A stretch of 64,000 bases of DNA from Colwellia sp. (GCA_013215385.1 JABSOY010000006.1:372001-436000); one strand, 5' to 3'. Shown: positions 50,855 to 61,820, counted from the stretch's first letter. A program made the numbers and translations. The notes: a model not told the origin generated them from the letters alone.

Positions 50855-52477
50855 ATGAGTTTTTTTAGAAAATTACCAATATTTCATAAAATCATCACTA
50901 TCTTAGCTATTGCGATACTTAGTTTTGTTGTTAATTTAGTGATTAACATAAATTCGATTACTAAAAATCAGTTGTTATTGAAAGACATTCAGCACACCAC
51001 GATACATTTGGTAAACCTTACCAGTGAAAATGTAAATATGTGGCAGCATATTGATGAAATATATAGCCAAAGTGTTTCCTTTGGTGATGAAGATTTAATA
51101 GAGCAAGCGAATGAGTTAGTGGAAAAGTTAAGCGCTAACCTTAAACGAATTGATTTACTTGACCAAACGTTTGCAAATATTGATGACCTTAAAAAACAAA
51201 GCCAAGAATATAATACTATAACTAAAAAAATCTCTATGGGTTTTATCAATGAAGAAATCGATTTTCAGTCGGCTTCTACTCAAAGAGATATTAAAAACAA
51301 GTCAGAAATATTTGAAAATGTTAGCCAAGAATTAGCGAAAGATAAACAACATGCTGCAACACTATTTAATAAAATTATTGAAGAAACAATTACAAACTCG
51401 AGTGATTCACGTGATCTAAGTATGCTTGTGGGAATCGCATTATTAGTGATTATGTCGGTATTAAGTATTTTTATTGCTCGTTCTATTAGTCGCGCGATTG
51501 TTACTTTAGACACATCATTAAAGGAATTAGCGGATGGCGACGGTGACTTAACGAAGCAAATTGAGGTAGTTAGCCAAGACGAATTAGGCAGTGTTGTTAA
51601 GAATTTCAATGCTTTTACTCAATTACTACGAGGTATTATTGGTGATGTTATTGATGTGGTACCGCCCTTAACTCAAAGCGCAAAGCAATTATCAGAAAAA
51701 GTCAAAGATGTTGATACTAATGTACAAAGCCAAGCTGAGGTTGCGGAAGTAACGAAACAATCTATGGTGGAAATGCAATTTAGTGTCACTGATATTGCAA
51801 AATCGGCAGCTGAAGCTGCTAATGCTGCGGGGTCTGGAGAGGCGGAAGTTAACCAAGGCATGGGAAATGTTCAGCGCTCTTTACATATATCGGGTGAACT
51901 GGTGCAAGAAATTGGCAATGCCGCTGATGTTGTCGACCAATTAGCCAAAGACTCTCAAAATATGAATCAAATTCTTGATGTAATTAATGGTATCGCTGAA
52001 CAAACTAATTTACTTGCATTAAATGCTGCTATTGAAGCTGCCAGAGCAGGAGAGCAGGGTCGAGGCTTTGCTGTTGTTGCTGATGAAGTGAGAAGCTTAG
52101 CTTCAAGAACCGCTTTATCGACCACTGAAATTAGGGTCTTACTCGACAAACTTATTTCAGCAGCTGATCAATCAGTAAGTACCATGGAGTTAGCACGAGA
52201 AAAGGCTAATAATAATGAAGAAATCTCTAGAGAAGTCGATCAGTCATTAACTAACATTAAAGAGCAGATCGGCCATATAAGTTCAATGAACAGCCAAATT
52301 GCTACGGCTACCGAAGAACAGTCTATTGTAGCTGAAACCGTTGTTAACAATATCGAACAAATGTATAACAGTTTTGGTGATACACAATTGTCTATCGAAG
52401 AGATAGGTGCTGTCGCTCATTCAGTTGATAATAATGCTGTAAAACTTAATCAAGCAATCTCTAAATTTAAAGTATAG
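50855..52477 (+). CDS. Methyl-accepting chemotaxis protein
   Basis: Two TMs, HAMP, signalling hairpin '[41 protein letters not shown]'. Confidence 0.97.
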   Translation: MSFFRKLPIFHKIITILAIAILSFVVNLVININSITKNQLLLKDIQHTTIHLVNLTSENVNMWQHIDEIYSQSVSFGDEDLIEQANELVEKLSANLKRIDLLDQTFANIDDLKKQSQEYNTITKKISMGFINEEIDFQSASTQRDIKNKSEIFENVSQELAKDKQHAATLFNKIIEETITNSSDSRDLSMLVGIALLVIMSVLSIFIARSISRAIVTLDTSLKELADGDGDLTKQIEVVSQDELGSVVKNFNAFTQLLRGIIGDVIDVVPPLTQSAKQLSEKVKDVDTNVQSQAEVAEVTKQSMVEMQFSVTDIAKSAAEAANAAGSGEAEVNQGMGNVQRSLHISGELVQEIGNAADVVDQLAKDSQNMNQILDVINGIAEQTNLLALNAAIEAARAGEQGRGFAVVADEVRSLASRTALSTTEIRVLLDKLISAADQSVSTMELAREKANNNEEISREVDQSLTNIKEQIGHISSMNSQIATATEEQSIVAETVVNNIEQMYNSFGDTQLSIEEIGAVAHSVDNNAVKLNQAISKFKV

Positions 52478-52554
52478 ATAGGATAGCCTTAGAGAGAATT
52501 TAAAGTCTAGCTTGACGGCTAACATTGAAAAACTAGCAATTGAAGTAAAGCTTT

Positions 52555-53748
52555 TTACCCCTCCATCAAAAGAAATTCGATGATTTTGTTCATATCGAGG
52601 TCAAAGTCATCGGCTCTAACTCCCTTCACAATAAAATCGTCATTGTTTGCTAAATCGATATCTTCTGCCATTACATAACGGCCATGTTCAGCATTATAGA
52701 ATGATCGGACTTTTGGATTCGTTGGGTCGCCATCATTTCTGCTTTCTACAATAGCTAATTTATTAGAACCTAATTCGACTAATGAACCCACTGGGTAGAC
52801 CCCCATGCATTTAATAAATAAGTCGACTAATCGCTGATCTAAATGATTTTTCGTCGCCAAAGAGCGTAAAATGCTAAACGCCTTTATATGACTATAACCA
52901 TCTTTGTAACAACGGTTTGCGGTTAAGGCATCGAAAATATCGCAAACAGCAATCATCCGACCATAAGTGGTAATTTTTTCTTTAGGAATATTGAAAGGAT
53001 AGCCGGTGCCATCGAGTTTTTCATGATGTAATGCGGCAACTTCAAGACTTAACTCCGAAATACCAGGGGTGGCGGAAATTATTTTAATAGAATGATTAAC
53101 ATGGCTTTTCATTACAGTGAATTCTGCATCAGTTAGTTTACTGGGTTTATTTAAAATGCTATCAGGTACATTTATTTTTCCAACATCATGTAAAAAAGCA
53201 CCGACAGAAAGTAACTGAATAATTTGTTTGTCGATCTTTAAAAAGCGCGCAAAAATAGTCATTAATACCGATACTGAAACAGAGTGTTCAAGTAAGTACT
53301 CATTTTTTTTTCGAATATTAATGACACAAGCCAAGGCATCAGCATTTTTAAATACCGTATCAATGGTTTTATTGGTAATCTCAATAACAGGCGTTAAATT
53401 AAGTTCTCGGCCTTGTTGAGCATCTGCGAAGACTTGTCGTTGGATGTTTTTTGCTTCATTGAATAACTTTTTTGCTTTGGTTATTTCTAAAATAATAGGT
53501 GAGTTGTTATTCTCTTTACTAGGAGGCGCTCCCTCTATCGCGCTAATAACATGCCCTTTATCGTCAAAGGTTAATGTTTTATTGCTATCAATTAAAAGGC
53601 TTTCAACGCCTTTACTGCGCAAATTATCAATAACTTTAGCACTTTTTATATGACCAGAATTGGTTAAGTTGAAGCTACCTCGTTGTTTGACAATATCAAC
53701 AACAAAATGTCCTTTTACTAATTCTGATATTTTAATTTCGACAATCAT
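52555..53748 (-). CDS. HD-GYP domain protein (putative c-di-GMP phosphodiesterase) with DUF3391-like N-terminus
   Basis: 'FLHDVGKINVPDSILNKPSKLTDAEF', 'ALHHEKLDGTGYP', 'VCDIFDALTANRCYK'. Confidence 0.94.
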   Translation of the reverse strand: MIVEIKISELVKGHFVVDIVKQRGSFNLTNSGHIKSAKVIDNLRSKGVESLLIDSNKTLTFDDKGHVISAIEGAPPSKENNNSPIILEITKAKKLFNEAKNIQRQVFADAQQGRELNLTPVIEITNKTIDTVFKNADALACVINIRKKNEYLLEHSVSVSVLMTIFARFLKIDKQIIQLLSVGAFLHDVGKINVPDSILNKPSKLTDAEFTVMKSHVNHSIKIISATPGISELSLEVAALHHEKLDGTGYPFNIPKEKITTYGRMIAVCDIFDALTANRCYKDGYSHIKAFSILRSLATKNHLDQRLVDLFIKCMGVYPVGSLVELGSNKLAIVESRNDGDPTNPKVRSFYNAEHGRYVMAEDIDLANNDDFIVKGVRADDFDLDMNKIIEFLLMEG

Positions 53749-53763
53749 AATAAAATTAACTCG

Positions 53764-54786
53764 TTAAACTAAAGCACTTTGTCGCATGTTTTTTTGTTGG
53801 TATAAATGTCTATCAGCTTCTTTCAATAACTCAGTCATTGAATGCTTACCATCACTTGCCGATACCCCGCAGGTAATTGTGATAGGCAATGAAATATCTT
53901 GGTACGGCATTGGGTTTTTGACAAAAAACTGACTTAAACGCTCTGCTGCAAGTTCTGCTTCTTGAAAATTTTGACTAGCTAATACAACAACAAATTCATC
54001 TCCGGCGTAGCGAAAACAGTTATCATTTTCCCTTATTAATCCTTGTAACTTTGTCGCCACATAGGCAAGGACTTGATCACCGCAGTCATGGCCATGTTGA
54101 TCATTAATCAGTTTGAACTTGTCGCAATCAATAAAGAGTAATGAAAAAGGAACGCCGTATCTATGTTGTCTTACTAATTCTTCAGCAATACAAACTTCCA
54201 TTAATCGACGATTAGCCACGCCCGTTAACCGATCGTAATGTGCCATGTATTCCAGCTGTTCGCGTATTAAAACATTTGATAAACATAGACTAACTTTAGC
54301 GGCAAGTTGTTCTAAATGAAAGGTGCCTAGCTCATTACTAAAGCGTGCTTTGTCAGTATCTGTAAATAATAAGCTACCAAAAAGTTGCCCTTCTAATATT
54401 AACGGTGTTAAAGCGATAGATTGTGCATTCAATATTAAGTCATTGGGAATTGTAGAAGGTAATTTATCTAATTCGTTAGTGAGAAAAGGTTTATTATTTC
54501 CATGAAAGGCTTGCAGCTGATTAAGTGATATTTTTTGGCTTTTATGTTTGTGCCAATTGGTCTGCATATGTTCGTTGAACATGTAACTAATAGGAGTAGG
54601 TTCTACTAAAAGTAAAGCAATATTAGATAAGTTAAACTTTTGTTTTATTGAGTTCAATAATCGTTGGAGTAGCTCATCACAAGATTTACTGGCGAGTACT
54701 TCTGTTTCAATTTCAAATAACTTTAGGGCAATAGCTTCATTGGCTTTAGAGTTGGCAATGAGTTGCTCTATTTCTAATTCTGGCAT
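53764..54786 (-). CDS. Diguanylate cyclase with N-terminal GAF/DUF484-like domain
   Basis: GGDEF domain 'DRLTGVANRRLME', 'FIDCDKFKLINDQHGHDCGDQVL', 'FRYAGDEFVVVL'. Confidence 0.93.
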   Translation of the reverse strand: MPELEIEQLIANSKANEAIALKLFEIETEVLASKSCDELLQRLLNSIKQKFNLSNIALLLVEPTPISYMFNEHMQTNWHKHKSQKISLNQLQAFHGNNKPFLTNELDKLPSTIPNDLILNAQSIALTPLILEGQLFGSLLFTDTDKARFSNELGTFHLEQLAAKVSLCLSNVLIREQLEYMAHYDRLTGVANRRLMEVCIAEELVRQHRYGVPFSLLFIDCDKFKLINDQHGHDCGDQVLAYVATKLQGLIRENDNCFRYAGDEFVVVLASQNFQEAELAAERLSQFFVKNPMPYQDISLPITITCGVSASDGKHSMTELLKEADRHLYQQKNMRQSALV

Positions 54787-55011
54787 AAGTGCTTCTAAAT
54801 TAACTAAACTCGTTCGATTGTGTTCTTTTCATCACTATTGTGCAAGCGCTCAGCGTTATTTGATCTGGTACTAATATTGCTTACTGTTAAGTTATTGAAA
54901 AAATTCTTTTGAAAATGACTCATTGTCAGCTTTTTGTCACTTCATCTTTTTTATTTTCAGCCGATAGATAGGTCATGCTTATGTGTTTTGCTGATTTTTG
55001 GACTGTATTTT

Positions 55012-55629
55012 ATGCGATTTATTTTAATTTTTTTAGTTTTATGTATTTTTGTTAGTAATGCCTGTTATGGACAAAGATTAGAAGCTGTACAAATATATAC
55101 CGACAATCAACTGCTTAACTTAATTAAAGAAAATAAGCACCTAGGTCAAGTGGTACTTGATGACTGTCAACTGGTACAAGATATCGAAGCACGTGCTATT
55201 AAGTCAAAATATCCTTCTTATCAGTTTCTTTGGGGTGACATGTTGGCTTACGGCGTCTGTATAAAAAAAGATGTTGCTCTTGGACTCCACTTTATGAAAA
55301 ATGCTGCGGATCAAGCTTTGCCGGAAGCATTAGAGCAATTAGGTCGTTATTATCATATCGGCAAGTTTATGCAGGTTGATGTCGATAGGGCTATTTTTTT
55401 CCTCAAAGAAGCATCAGCAGTGAATAACTTAAAGGCACAAATTCGTTTGGCCGGTATTTATGCCCAGGGTCATGGTAGTCCATTAGATTACCCTGAGCTA
55501 TATGTTCAACTGCATCAATCGGTTACTGATGATAAAAAAACACATAAAAAGATTGCTCGCTTGCTAAGTGGCTTAGCTGAGAAAATGCCCGAACATATCG
55601 TCAGTGCGGCTAAACAAGGCAAATTCTAA
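55012..55629 (+). CDS. motX: Flagellar motor protein MotX (Sel1-like repeats)
   Basis: 'VQIYTDNQLLNLIKENKHLGQVVLDDCQLVQDIEARAIKSKYPSYQFLWGDMLAYGVC' closely resembles Vibrio MotX as recalled; ATG 55012 gives a signal peptide. Confidence 0.9.
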   Translation: MRFILIFLVLCIFVSNACYGQRLEAVQIYTDNQLLNLIKENKHLGQVVLDDCQLVQDIEARAIKSKYPSYQFLWGDMLAYGVCIKKDVALGLHFMKNAADQALPEALEQLGRYYHIGKFMQVDVDRAIFFLKEASAVNNLKAQIRLAGIYAQGHGSPLDYPELYVQLHQSVTDDKKTHKKIARLLSGLAEKMPEHIVSAAKQGKF

Positions 55630-55710
55630 AAGTGTTTTGATATTTTTTGTACAGCAATACTTTGTTTAGGTATATAATTAGGCTATTAAAACACTAATAG
55701 AGTTAATCCC

Positions 55711-58140
55711 CTGAAAGATCCCCATCAAAAGCGTGAAGCTAAAAAATACGACAACCCTGTGGCGAGTCGTGAACTGTTATTGTCGCTTATCGAAAATGCT
55801 AAGTCGCCACTCAACTTCAAAGCGATATGCAAGGCATTGAATTATACCGATGAAACACATCATATTGGTGTGAAGCGTCGTTTACGTGCTATGGAAAATG
55901 CCGGTCAGCTTGTCTTTAATAAATTTAAGCAATATGTCATTCCGCCAAAAAATAGCTTGATAACAGGTAAAGTCGCTGGTCATCGTGATGGTTTTGGTTT
56001 TTTCACGCCCGATACGGGCAAAGGGGATAAACGCGGTAAAGATTTTTATATTTCATCTCATGAAATGCAACGTGTTTTTCATGGTGATATTGTTGCCGCT
56101 ATTTTAGTTGATCGTACTGATCGTAAAGGTCGACAAGAAATCAAAATAATTGAAGTCGTCGAACCACGTAAAGCGGGTATTGTCGGGCGTTTTTATGTAG
56201 AACATGGCATTGCCTTTATTGTTCCAGATGATGCGCGCATCAAACAAGATATTTTAATCGACCCAGATGAAAAACTGGGTGCACGTCACGGGCAAATGGT
56301 GGTGGTAAGTATTCTCCATCGGCCATCAAAACGTAATAATGCCGTGGGTAAAGTTATCGAAGTATTAGGCAACCATTTAGCGCCAGGTATGGAAATCGAC
56401 ATTGCGTTACGCGAACATGATCTACCGCACGAATGGTCTGCAGAAGTTATCGAAGAAGTTTCAACCATTGCTGATGAAGTAGAAGACGATGCTAAACTGC
56501 CAAGAGTCGATTTACGTGATTTACCGCTAGTAACCATAGATGGTGAAGACGCCAGAGATTTTGATGATGCCGTTTATTGTCAGCCTAAAAAGTCAGGTGG
56601 CTGGCGTTTATGGGTCGCTATTGCCGATGTCAGTTATTATGTTCGTAATGGTACTGCCCTTGACGATGAAGCTATTTCACGTGGTAATTCAGTTTATTTC
56701 CCTAGCCAAGTTATTCCAATGCTGCCGGAGAAACTGTCGAACGGGTTATGTTCATTAAACCCTGACGTTGACCGTTTATGTATGGTGTGTGAAATGACAA
56801 TTAGTGCGGCAGGTAAACTGTCTGGCAGCAAGTTTTACTCAGCTGTTATGCGTTCTCATGCACGTTTTACCTATACTAAAGTAGCGGCTATTTTATCAGG
56901 CGAAGATTCGGATGAAAAAGCAGAGCTACGTAAAGAGTATCAGGCATTAGTACCTGATTTAGAAAACTTATATCAAATGTATTTAGCACTGATGACATCA
57001 CGTACTAACCGCGGTGCTATTGCTTTTGAAACAGAAGAATCACTATTTCTCTTTAATAAAGATCGTAAAATCGACTCTATAGTGCCTCTTATTCGTAATG
57101 ACGCGCATAAAATTATTGAAGAATGTATGGTGTTAGCTAATGTTGCCACCGCGAAGTTTGTTGAAAAAAATCAAATGCCAGGCTTATTTCGTGTTCATGA
57201 TAAACCTAGTGAAGACAAATATAAAAACTTTGTGACTTATTTGAGCGAGTTAGGTATTTCTTTACCGACACGAGAGCAACCAGAGCCTAGCGATTACGCT
57301 GATATTTTGAATAAAGTTCAAGGTCGTCCAGATCAAGAACTTATTCAAACCATGTTACTACGATCAATGCGCCGAGCAGTGTACCAAAGTGATAATTTAG
57401 GGCATTTTGGTTTAGCACTCGAGTCGTATAGCCATTTTACCTCACCTATTCGTCGTTACCCTGATTTAGTTATTCACCGCGCGATTAAAGCTATTTTGGC
57501 TAAGCAAGCACAAGCAGCTGGTGAGAGTAACGATGCTAATGTTGGCTTTTATCAATATTCCCCCGAAGAAGTCATTGAACTTGGTGAACATTGCTCAATG
57601 ACAGAACGTCGTGCTGATGACGCAACTCGTGATGTCTCCGATTGGCTGAAATGCGAATTTATGCAAGATCACGTTGGTGATACCTTTACCGGTGTTATTT
57701 CTACCGTAACCAACTTTGGTTTGTTTGTTCGTTTAAGTGACTTACATATCGAAGGTTTAATTCACATCACCTCGTTAGGGCACGACTATTATCACTTTGA
57801 TGATGTACGTATGTGTTTGAGCGGTGAACGTTCGGGCACTAAGTATCGCATTGGTGATGTTATAGAAGTTTGTGTCACGGCGGTAAACTTAGATGAGAAA
57901 AAAATAGATCTGGGTTTATCGGACGATAAAACCGCCAAAAATCACGCAAAGCCGGCAGGAAAAGTAAAAAGCAAAGGACTGAGAAAAAACTCTGACACGG
58001 GTTTTAATACCAGTAAAGAACGCGCTGATAAAGGCAAATCGAAGAAACCTAAAGATAAAAAGGCCGAAAAGTCTAAATCGAAAAAACGCACAGCAAGAAA
58101 AAAACGGCCTGGAAAAAATGCCCGTAAAGCCGACAAATAG
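55711..58140 (+). CDS. rnr: Ribonuclease R
   Basis: RNB domain 'LPLVTIDGEDARDFDDAVYC', S1 domain, Lys-rich tail; homologous N-terminus 'KDPHQKREAKKYDNPVASRELLLSLI' extends upstream of GTG 55759 to CTG 55711. Confidence 0.93.
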   Translation: MKDPHQKREAKKYDNPVASRELLLSLIENAKSPLNFKAICKALNYTDETHHIGVKRRLRAMENAGQLVFNKFKQYVIPPKNSLITGKVAGHRDGFGFFTPDTGKGDKRGKDFYISSHEMQRVFHGDIVAAILVDRTDRKGRQEIKIIEVVEPRKAGIVGRFYVEHGIAFIVPDDARIKQDILIDPDEKLGARHGQMVVVSILHRPSKRNNAVGKVIEVLGNHLAPGMEIDIALREHDLPHEWSAEVIEEVSTIADEVEDDAKLPRVDLRDLPLVTIDGEDARDFDDAVYCQPKKSGGWRLWVAIADVSYYVRNGTALDDEAISRGNSVYFPSQVIPMLPEKLSNGLCSLNPDVDRLCMVCEMTISAAGKLSGSKFYSAVMRSHARFTYTKVAAILSGEDSDEKAELRKEYQALVPDLENLYQMYLALMTSRTNRGAIAFETEESLFLFNKDRKIDSIVPLIRNDAHKIIEECMVLANVATAKFVEKNQMPGLFRVHDKPSEDKYKNFVTYLSELGISLPTREQPEPSDYADILNKVQGRPDQELIQTMLLRSMRRAVYQSDNLGHFGLALESYSHFTSPIRRYPDLVIHRAIKAILAKQAQAAGESNDANVGFYQYSPEEVIELGEHCSMTERRADDATRDVSDWLKCEFMQDHVGDTFTGVISTVTNFGLFVRLSDLHIEGLIHITSLGHDYYHFDDVRMCLSGERSGTKYRIGDVIEVCVTAVNLDEKKIDLGLSDDKTAKNHAKPAGKVKSKGLRKNSDTGFNTSKERADKGKSKKPKDKKAEKSKSKKRTARKKRPGKNARKADK

Positions 58141-58232
58141 CGTATTAGCAAATAACAACAGTAAGTATAAATGTGAGCTAAGCTAAGCTTTGCATCAAAA
58201 TTTATTAATAAAAGACACAAATAAGAGAAACC

Positions 58233-58988
58233 ATGGCAAAGCAAGACGAATTAGTATTTGGCATTCATGCCGTTAATGAATTAATTAAACGTGCTCCCGA
58301 GCGCTTTATTGAGCTTTTTTTGTTAAAAGGGCGTGAAGATGACCGATTAATGTCGATCATTAATTTATCCAAAAAATATGGCATTTCAACGCAACTGGTC
58401 AGCCGTAAAGTCCTTGACGAAAAAAGTGAGAGTGAACAACACCAAGGCGTGTTGGCACGTATTACTCAAGGGAAAACGTACACGGAAAATGATCTTAGCG
58501 ATATTCTTGAGCAAGCCAAAAGTAATAATGAAGACCCATTCCTATTGATTTTAGATGGTGTAACTGACCCTCATAACCTAGGTGCATGTTTACGAAATGC
58601 TGATGCTGCAGGTGTACAAGCGATTATTGTACCGAAAGATAATGCGGCTCGTTTAACTGCTACCGTGCGTAAAGTTGCGGTTGGTGCTGCTGAAGCCATC
58701 CCTTTAGTACAAGTGACTAACTTAGTGCGTACCATGAAACAACTACAAGATAATGGTGTTTGGATTATTGGCACGGCAGGTGAAACAGAGCATTGCTTAT
58801 ATGATGAGAAGCTAAGTGGGCCAATGGCATTAGTGATGGGTGCAGAAGGTAAGGGCATGCGACGTCTTACCAGAGAAAACTGTGACCAATTAGTTAAATT
58901 ACCTATGGCAGGCAGTGTGTCGAGTTTGAATGTGTCAGTGGCTACCGGTATTTGCTTATTTGAAATAGTACGCCAACGGAGAGTTTAG
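58233..58988 (+). CDS. rlmB: 23S rRNA (guanosine-2'-O-)-methyltransferase RlmB
   Basis: SpoU family: '[32 protein letters not shown]', '[19 protein letters not shown]', '[14 protein letters not shown]'. Confidence 0.96.
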   Translation: MAKQDELVFGIHAVNELIKRAPERFIELFLLKGREDDRLMSIINLSKKYGISTQLVSRKVLDEKSESEQHQGVLARITQGKTYTENDLSDILEQAKSNNEDPFLLILDGVTDPHNLGACLRNADAAGVQAIIVPKDNAARLTATVRKVAVGAAEAIPLVQVTNLVRTMKQLQDNGVWIIGTAGETEHCLYDEKLSGPMALVMGAEGKGMRRLTRENCDQLVKLPMAGSVSSLNVSVATGICLFEIVRQRRV

Positions 58989-59166
58989 CTGCTGATGTCA
59001 TTTTTTGAACCGTTAAGCGCGATCAGAAGTGCGATGAAATAAATAATTCCATTACAACGCCCTGTTTTCGTACATACAACAATAGGGCTATATATTTATC
59101 TTGCCATTGCTGCTTGTTTTTACTACACTACGCGACCTTAATTCAGCCCGAACTTTTTGTTCCTTG

Positions 59167-59224
59167 CCTCTTTCTGGTGTTTGGCTGAGCCAGCTAATGA
59201 GGCTACAACCGTAAGGAGCTCGTA
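59167..59224 (+). promoter_or_regulatory. candidate S6:S18 autoregulatory leader of rpsF operon
   Basis: GCCTC (59167-59171) / GAGGC (59200-59204) stem with internal CTGG...CCAG, followed by ACAACCGTAAGGAG including a CCG next to the Shine-Dalgarno. Confidence 0.5.
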
Positions 59225-59680
59225 ATGCGTCATTACGAAATCGTATTTATGGTTCACCCTGATCAGAGTGAACAAGTACCTGGCATGATCCAGCGTTATA
59301 CTGACTTGATCAATGCTGCTGAAGGCAAAGTCCACCGTCTTGAAGACTGGGGCCGTCGCCAATTAGCATACCCAATCAATAAATTGCACAAAGCACACTA
59401 TGTTTTATTAAACATTGAAGCGCCACAGGCAGTTATTGATGAGCTTGAAACAGCTTTCCGTTACAATGATGTTGTTATTCGTAACATGATCATGCGTACT
59501 AAAAACGCAGTAACTGAACCGTCAGCAATGGCCGCTGCTAAAGAAGAACGTCGCGACGATCGCCGCGAAGTTAAGAGTGAAGCTCCAGCTGTTACAACAG
59601 CTCCAGCAGCTCCAGTAGCTCCAGTAGTTACAGAAGCACCAGTTGCTACTGAAACTAAAGAAGAAGCTGCGAGCGAATAA
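59225..59680 (+). CDS. rpsF: 30S ribosomal protein S6
   Basis: [26 protein letters not shown]..., with Ala/Pro/Glu-rich C-terminal extension. Confidence 0.97.
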   Translation: MRHYEIVFMVHPDQSEQVPGMIQRYTDLINAAEGKVHRLEDWGRRQLAYPINKLHKAHYVLLNIEAPQAVIDELETAFRYNDVVIRNMIMRTKNAVTEPSAMAAAKEERRDDRREVKSEAPAVTTAPAAPVAPVVTEAPVATETKEEAASE

Positions 59681-59687
59681 GTAACTC

Positions 59688-60008
59688 GTGACAACCTCTC
59701 TTTTTGAGAATTGCCTGGTGTTGGTTGGTGAAGTGGTAAAACCACCGAAAAAATCAACAAGCCCAGCAGGTATTCAACATTGTCAGTTTTCAATGGACCA
59801 TAAGTCCATTCAAAAGGAAGCTGGCATGAACAGACAAGCATTTGTCAGAATACAAGTTGTAGCTACAGGTGAGCTGTCACAACACTTAACTCGTGATTTA
59901 ATTGCGGGCAGTAAGTTAAAAGTGACTGGTTTTATAAACCGTCATGAATCAAGAAATGGTAACCCGCTTCTTGTCTTACATGCTCAACATATTGAAATGA
60001 TTAATTAA
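59688..60008 (+). CDS. priB: Primosomal replication protein PriB (ssDNA-binding OB fold)
   Basis: Position between rpsF and rpsR; 'ENCLVLVGEVVKPPKKSTSPAGIQHCQFSMDHKSIQKEAGMNRQAFVRIQVVATG'; GTG start. Confidence 0.93.
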   Translation: MTTSLFENCLVLVGEVVKPPKKSTSPAGIQHCQFSMDHKSIQKEAGMNRQAFVRIQVVATGELSQHLTRDLIAGSKLKVTGFINRHESRNGNPLLVLHAQHIEMIN

Positions 60009-60066
60009 GGTGTCGTTTATTGACTGATTAATTCACTCAATAAATCCACCATATTAGGAGAAATCC

Positions 60067-60294
60067 ATGTCTCGTTTTTTTAGACGTCGTAAGTTCTGCC
60101 GCTTCACAGCGGAAGGTGCTACCTCTATCGATTATAAAGATATTGCTACACTGAAAAACTATATCACTGAAAGTGGTAAAATCGTTCCTAGCCGTATTAC
60201 TGGTACTGCTGCTAAATATCAACGTCAACTTGGTCGTGCGATCAAGCGTGCTCGTTACTTAGCATTATTACCATATACTGATTTACATAAGTAA
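60067..60294 (+). CDS. rpsR: 30S ribosomal protein S18
   Basis: [17 protein letters not shown]...[20 protein letters not shown]. Confidence 0.98.
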   Translation: MSRFFRRRKFCRFTAEGATSIDYKDIATLKNYITESGKIVPSRITGTAAKYQRQLGRAIKRARYLALLPYTDLHK

Positions 60295-60307
60295 CTAATA
60301 AGGGGTT

Positions 60308-60766
60308 TTGAAAATGGAAGTAATACTTCTTGATAAAATCGCCAAATTAGGCGGCCTTGGTGACAAGGTATCAGTTAAGTCTGGTTATGCACGTAACTTC
60401 TTATTACCTCAAGGTAAAGCAGTATTTGCATCTGAAGCTAACGTTGAGCACTTCGAAAGTCGTCGTGCTGAAATCGAAGCTAAGTTAGCGGCAACGTTAA
60501 CAGCAGCTGAAGCTCAAGCAGCTAAAGTTGTTGCTTTGGCTGAAGTAACTATCGCATCATCTGCTGGTGATGAAGGTAAGTTATTCGGTTCAATCGGTAC
60601 TCGTGATATTGCTGATGCAATCACTGAAGCTGGCGTTGAAGTAACTAAAGCGCAAGTACGTATGCCTTTAGGTACAATTCGTGAAGTAGGTGAATTCGAA
60701 ATCGCTATTCACTTACATAACGATGTTGATACTAGTATCAAAGTTATCGTTATTGCTGAAGCTTAA
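60308..60766 (+). CDS. rplI: 50S ribosomal protein L9
   Basis: [37 protein letters not shown]...; start at 60314 (ATG) or adjacent upstream codon. Confidence 0.97.
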   Translation: MKMEVILLDKIAKLGGLGDKVSVKSGYARNFLLPQGKAVFASEANVEHFESRRAEIEAKLAATLTAAEAQAAKVVALAEVTIASSAGDEGKLFGSIGTRDIADAITEAGVEVTKAQVRMPLGTIREVGEFEIAIHLHNDVDTSIKVIVIAEA

Positions 60767-60791
60767 TTTAGTTCGCTAAATAAAGCTTTAC

Positions 60792-60833
60792 AAAATACCG
60801 CTATTTCTTAATGGAAATAGCGGTATTTTTTTA
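60792..60833. terminator. rho-independent terminator after rplI
   Basis: AAAATACCGCTATTTC-TTAATG-GAAATAGCGGTATTTT + T run; perfect 16-bp stem. Confidence 0.93.
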
Positions 60834-60887
60834 TCTAAAAAACGTGCAGTTATAGAGAATGAAATCTAGGTTAATAAATAATTCAAG

Positions 60888-61820
60888 CTATTTAAAATCA
60901 GGGACTGACCAGTCATCACTATTAAGTAACTTTCGTTGCAGCATGCCACCAATTCCTTGTAAACCGCCGGTATGTAGCAGGACTATGCGTTCATCTTTAG
61001 CAAAATAGCCGCGTTCGATTAAATCTAATAACGCGAGAATCATTTTCCCCGAATATACCGGTTCAAAAATAAATCCCGTTTGTAGATTAAAATTTACTAT
61101 TCGTTGCTCGTCTGCTTTACTGAACTTTGCATAACCACCACGATGAAATTCTGACAATATTTGCCAGTTATCAAAAGGTGAGTCATTACCAAGTAAATCA
61201 TTTACTTGTGCTGTTAAATAATCTTCTTGCTTCAAGACAGAAATACCTAAAAGTTTATGCTGATTATTATCGGCTTGTATCAGTCCCGCTAAAGTTCCAC
61301 CACTGCCGACTGGTGTTAATAAAGTATCAAACTCGCATTGTTGATTTAACTCGGTAATTATTTCACCCACGCCAGCTAAGGCTAATTTATTACTGCCACC
61401 TTCGGGTACCAGTAGATAATCAGGGTATTTATGCTGTAAGTCCTTCAGATAGTCGGTGTTGTCACGTAAACGATAAGTTTTTCTATCAACAAAGCTAAGT
61501 TTCATCCCCCATTGATGTGCCATAGTTAGCGTGTAATTACTGGCATATTCTGCTTCACCACGAATAATACCGATACTTTTTAAGCCTTGTTGCTGGCAAG
61601 CAAACGCTAAGGCATGAATATGATTAGAGAAGCTGCCACCAAAACTGATAATGCCGGCGTAATTATGCGCTTTGGCAAAATGTAAATTGAATTTCAACTT
61701 ACGCCATTTATTACCTGAAATTATCGGATGAATATTATCGTCACGTTTTATTGAAACGATAAGCCCATTTTTTTTAAAAATGGGGTGAAAAATTCTTTCT
61801 AATTTAGACTGTGTTTGCAT
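60888..61820 (-). CDS. 1-aminocyclopropane-1-carboxylate deaminase / D-cysteine desulfhydrase family PLP enzyme
   Basis: 'VSIKRDDNIHPIISGNKWRKLKFNL', 'GIISFGGSFSNHIHALAFACQ', 'LLTPVGSGGTLAGLI', 'VLLHTGGLQGIGGM'. Confidence 0.92.
   Translation of the reverse strand: MQTQSKLERIFHPIFKKNGLIVSIKRDDNIHPIISGNKWRKLKFNLHFAKAHNYAGIISFGGSFSNHIHALAFACQQQGLKSIGIIRGEAEYASNYTLTMAHQWGMKLSFVDRKTYRLRDNTDYLKDLQHKYPDYLLVPEGGSNKLALAGVGEIITELNQQCEFDTLLTPVGSGGTLAGLIQADNNQHKLLGISVLKQEDYLTAQVNDLLGNDSPFDNWQILSEFHRGGYAKFSKADEQRIVNFNLQTGFIFEPVYSGKMILALLDLIERGYFAKDERIVLLHTGGLQGIGGMLQRKLLNSDDWSVPDFK

Noticed and set aside
54000-54030. GGDEF active site reads AGDEF; considered as an inactive cyclase
   Set aside because: A/S-GDEF variants are commonly catalytically active; sequence alone does not support inactivity.
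57916-58244. Overlapping minus-strand ORFs opposite the rnr 3' end
   Set aside because: Phe/Arg-rich translations are mirror images of the Lys-rich RNase R tail.
59461-59841. Minus-strand ORF spanning rpsF and priB
   Set aside because: Antisense to two well-supported conserved genes; Ala/Ser/Thr-rich translation reflects the rpsF Ala/Pro extension.
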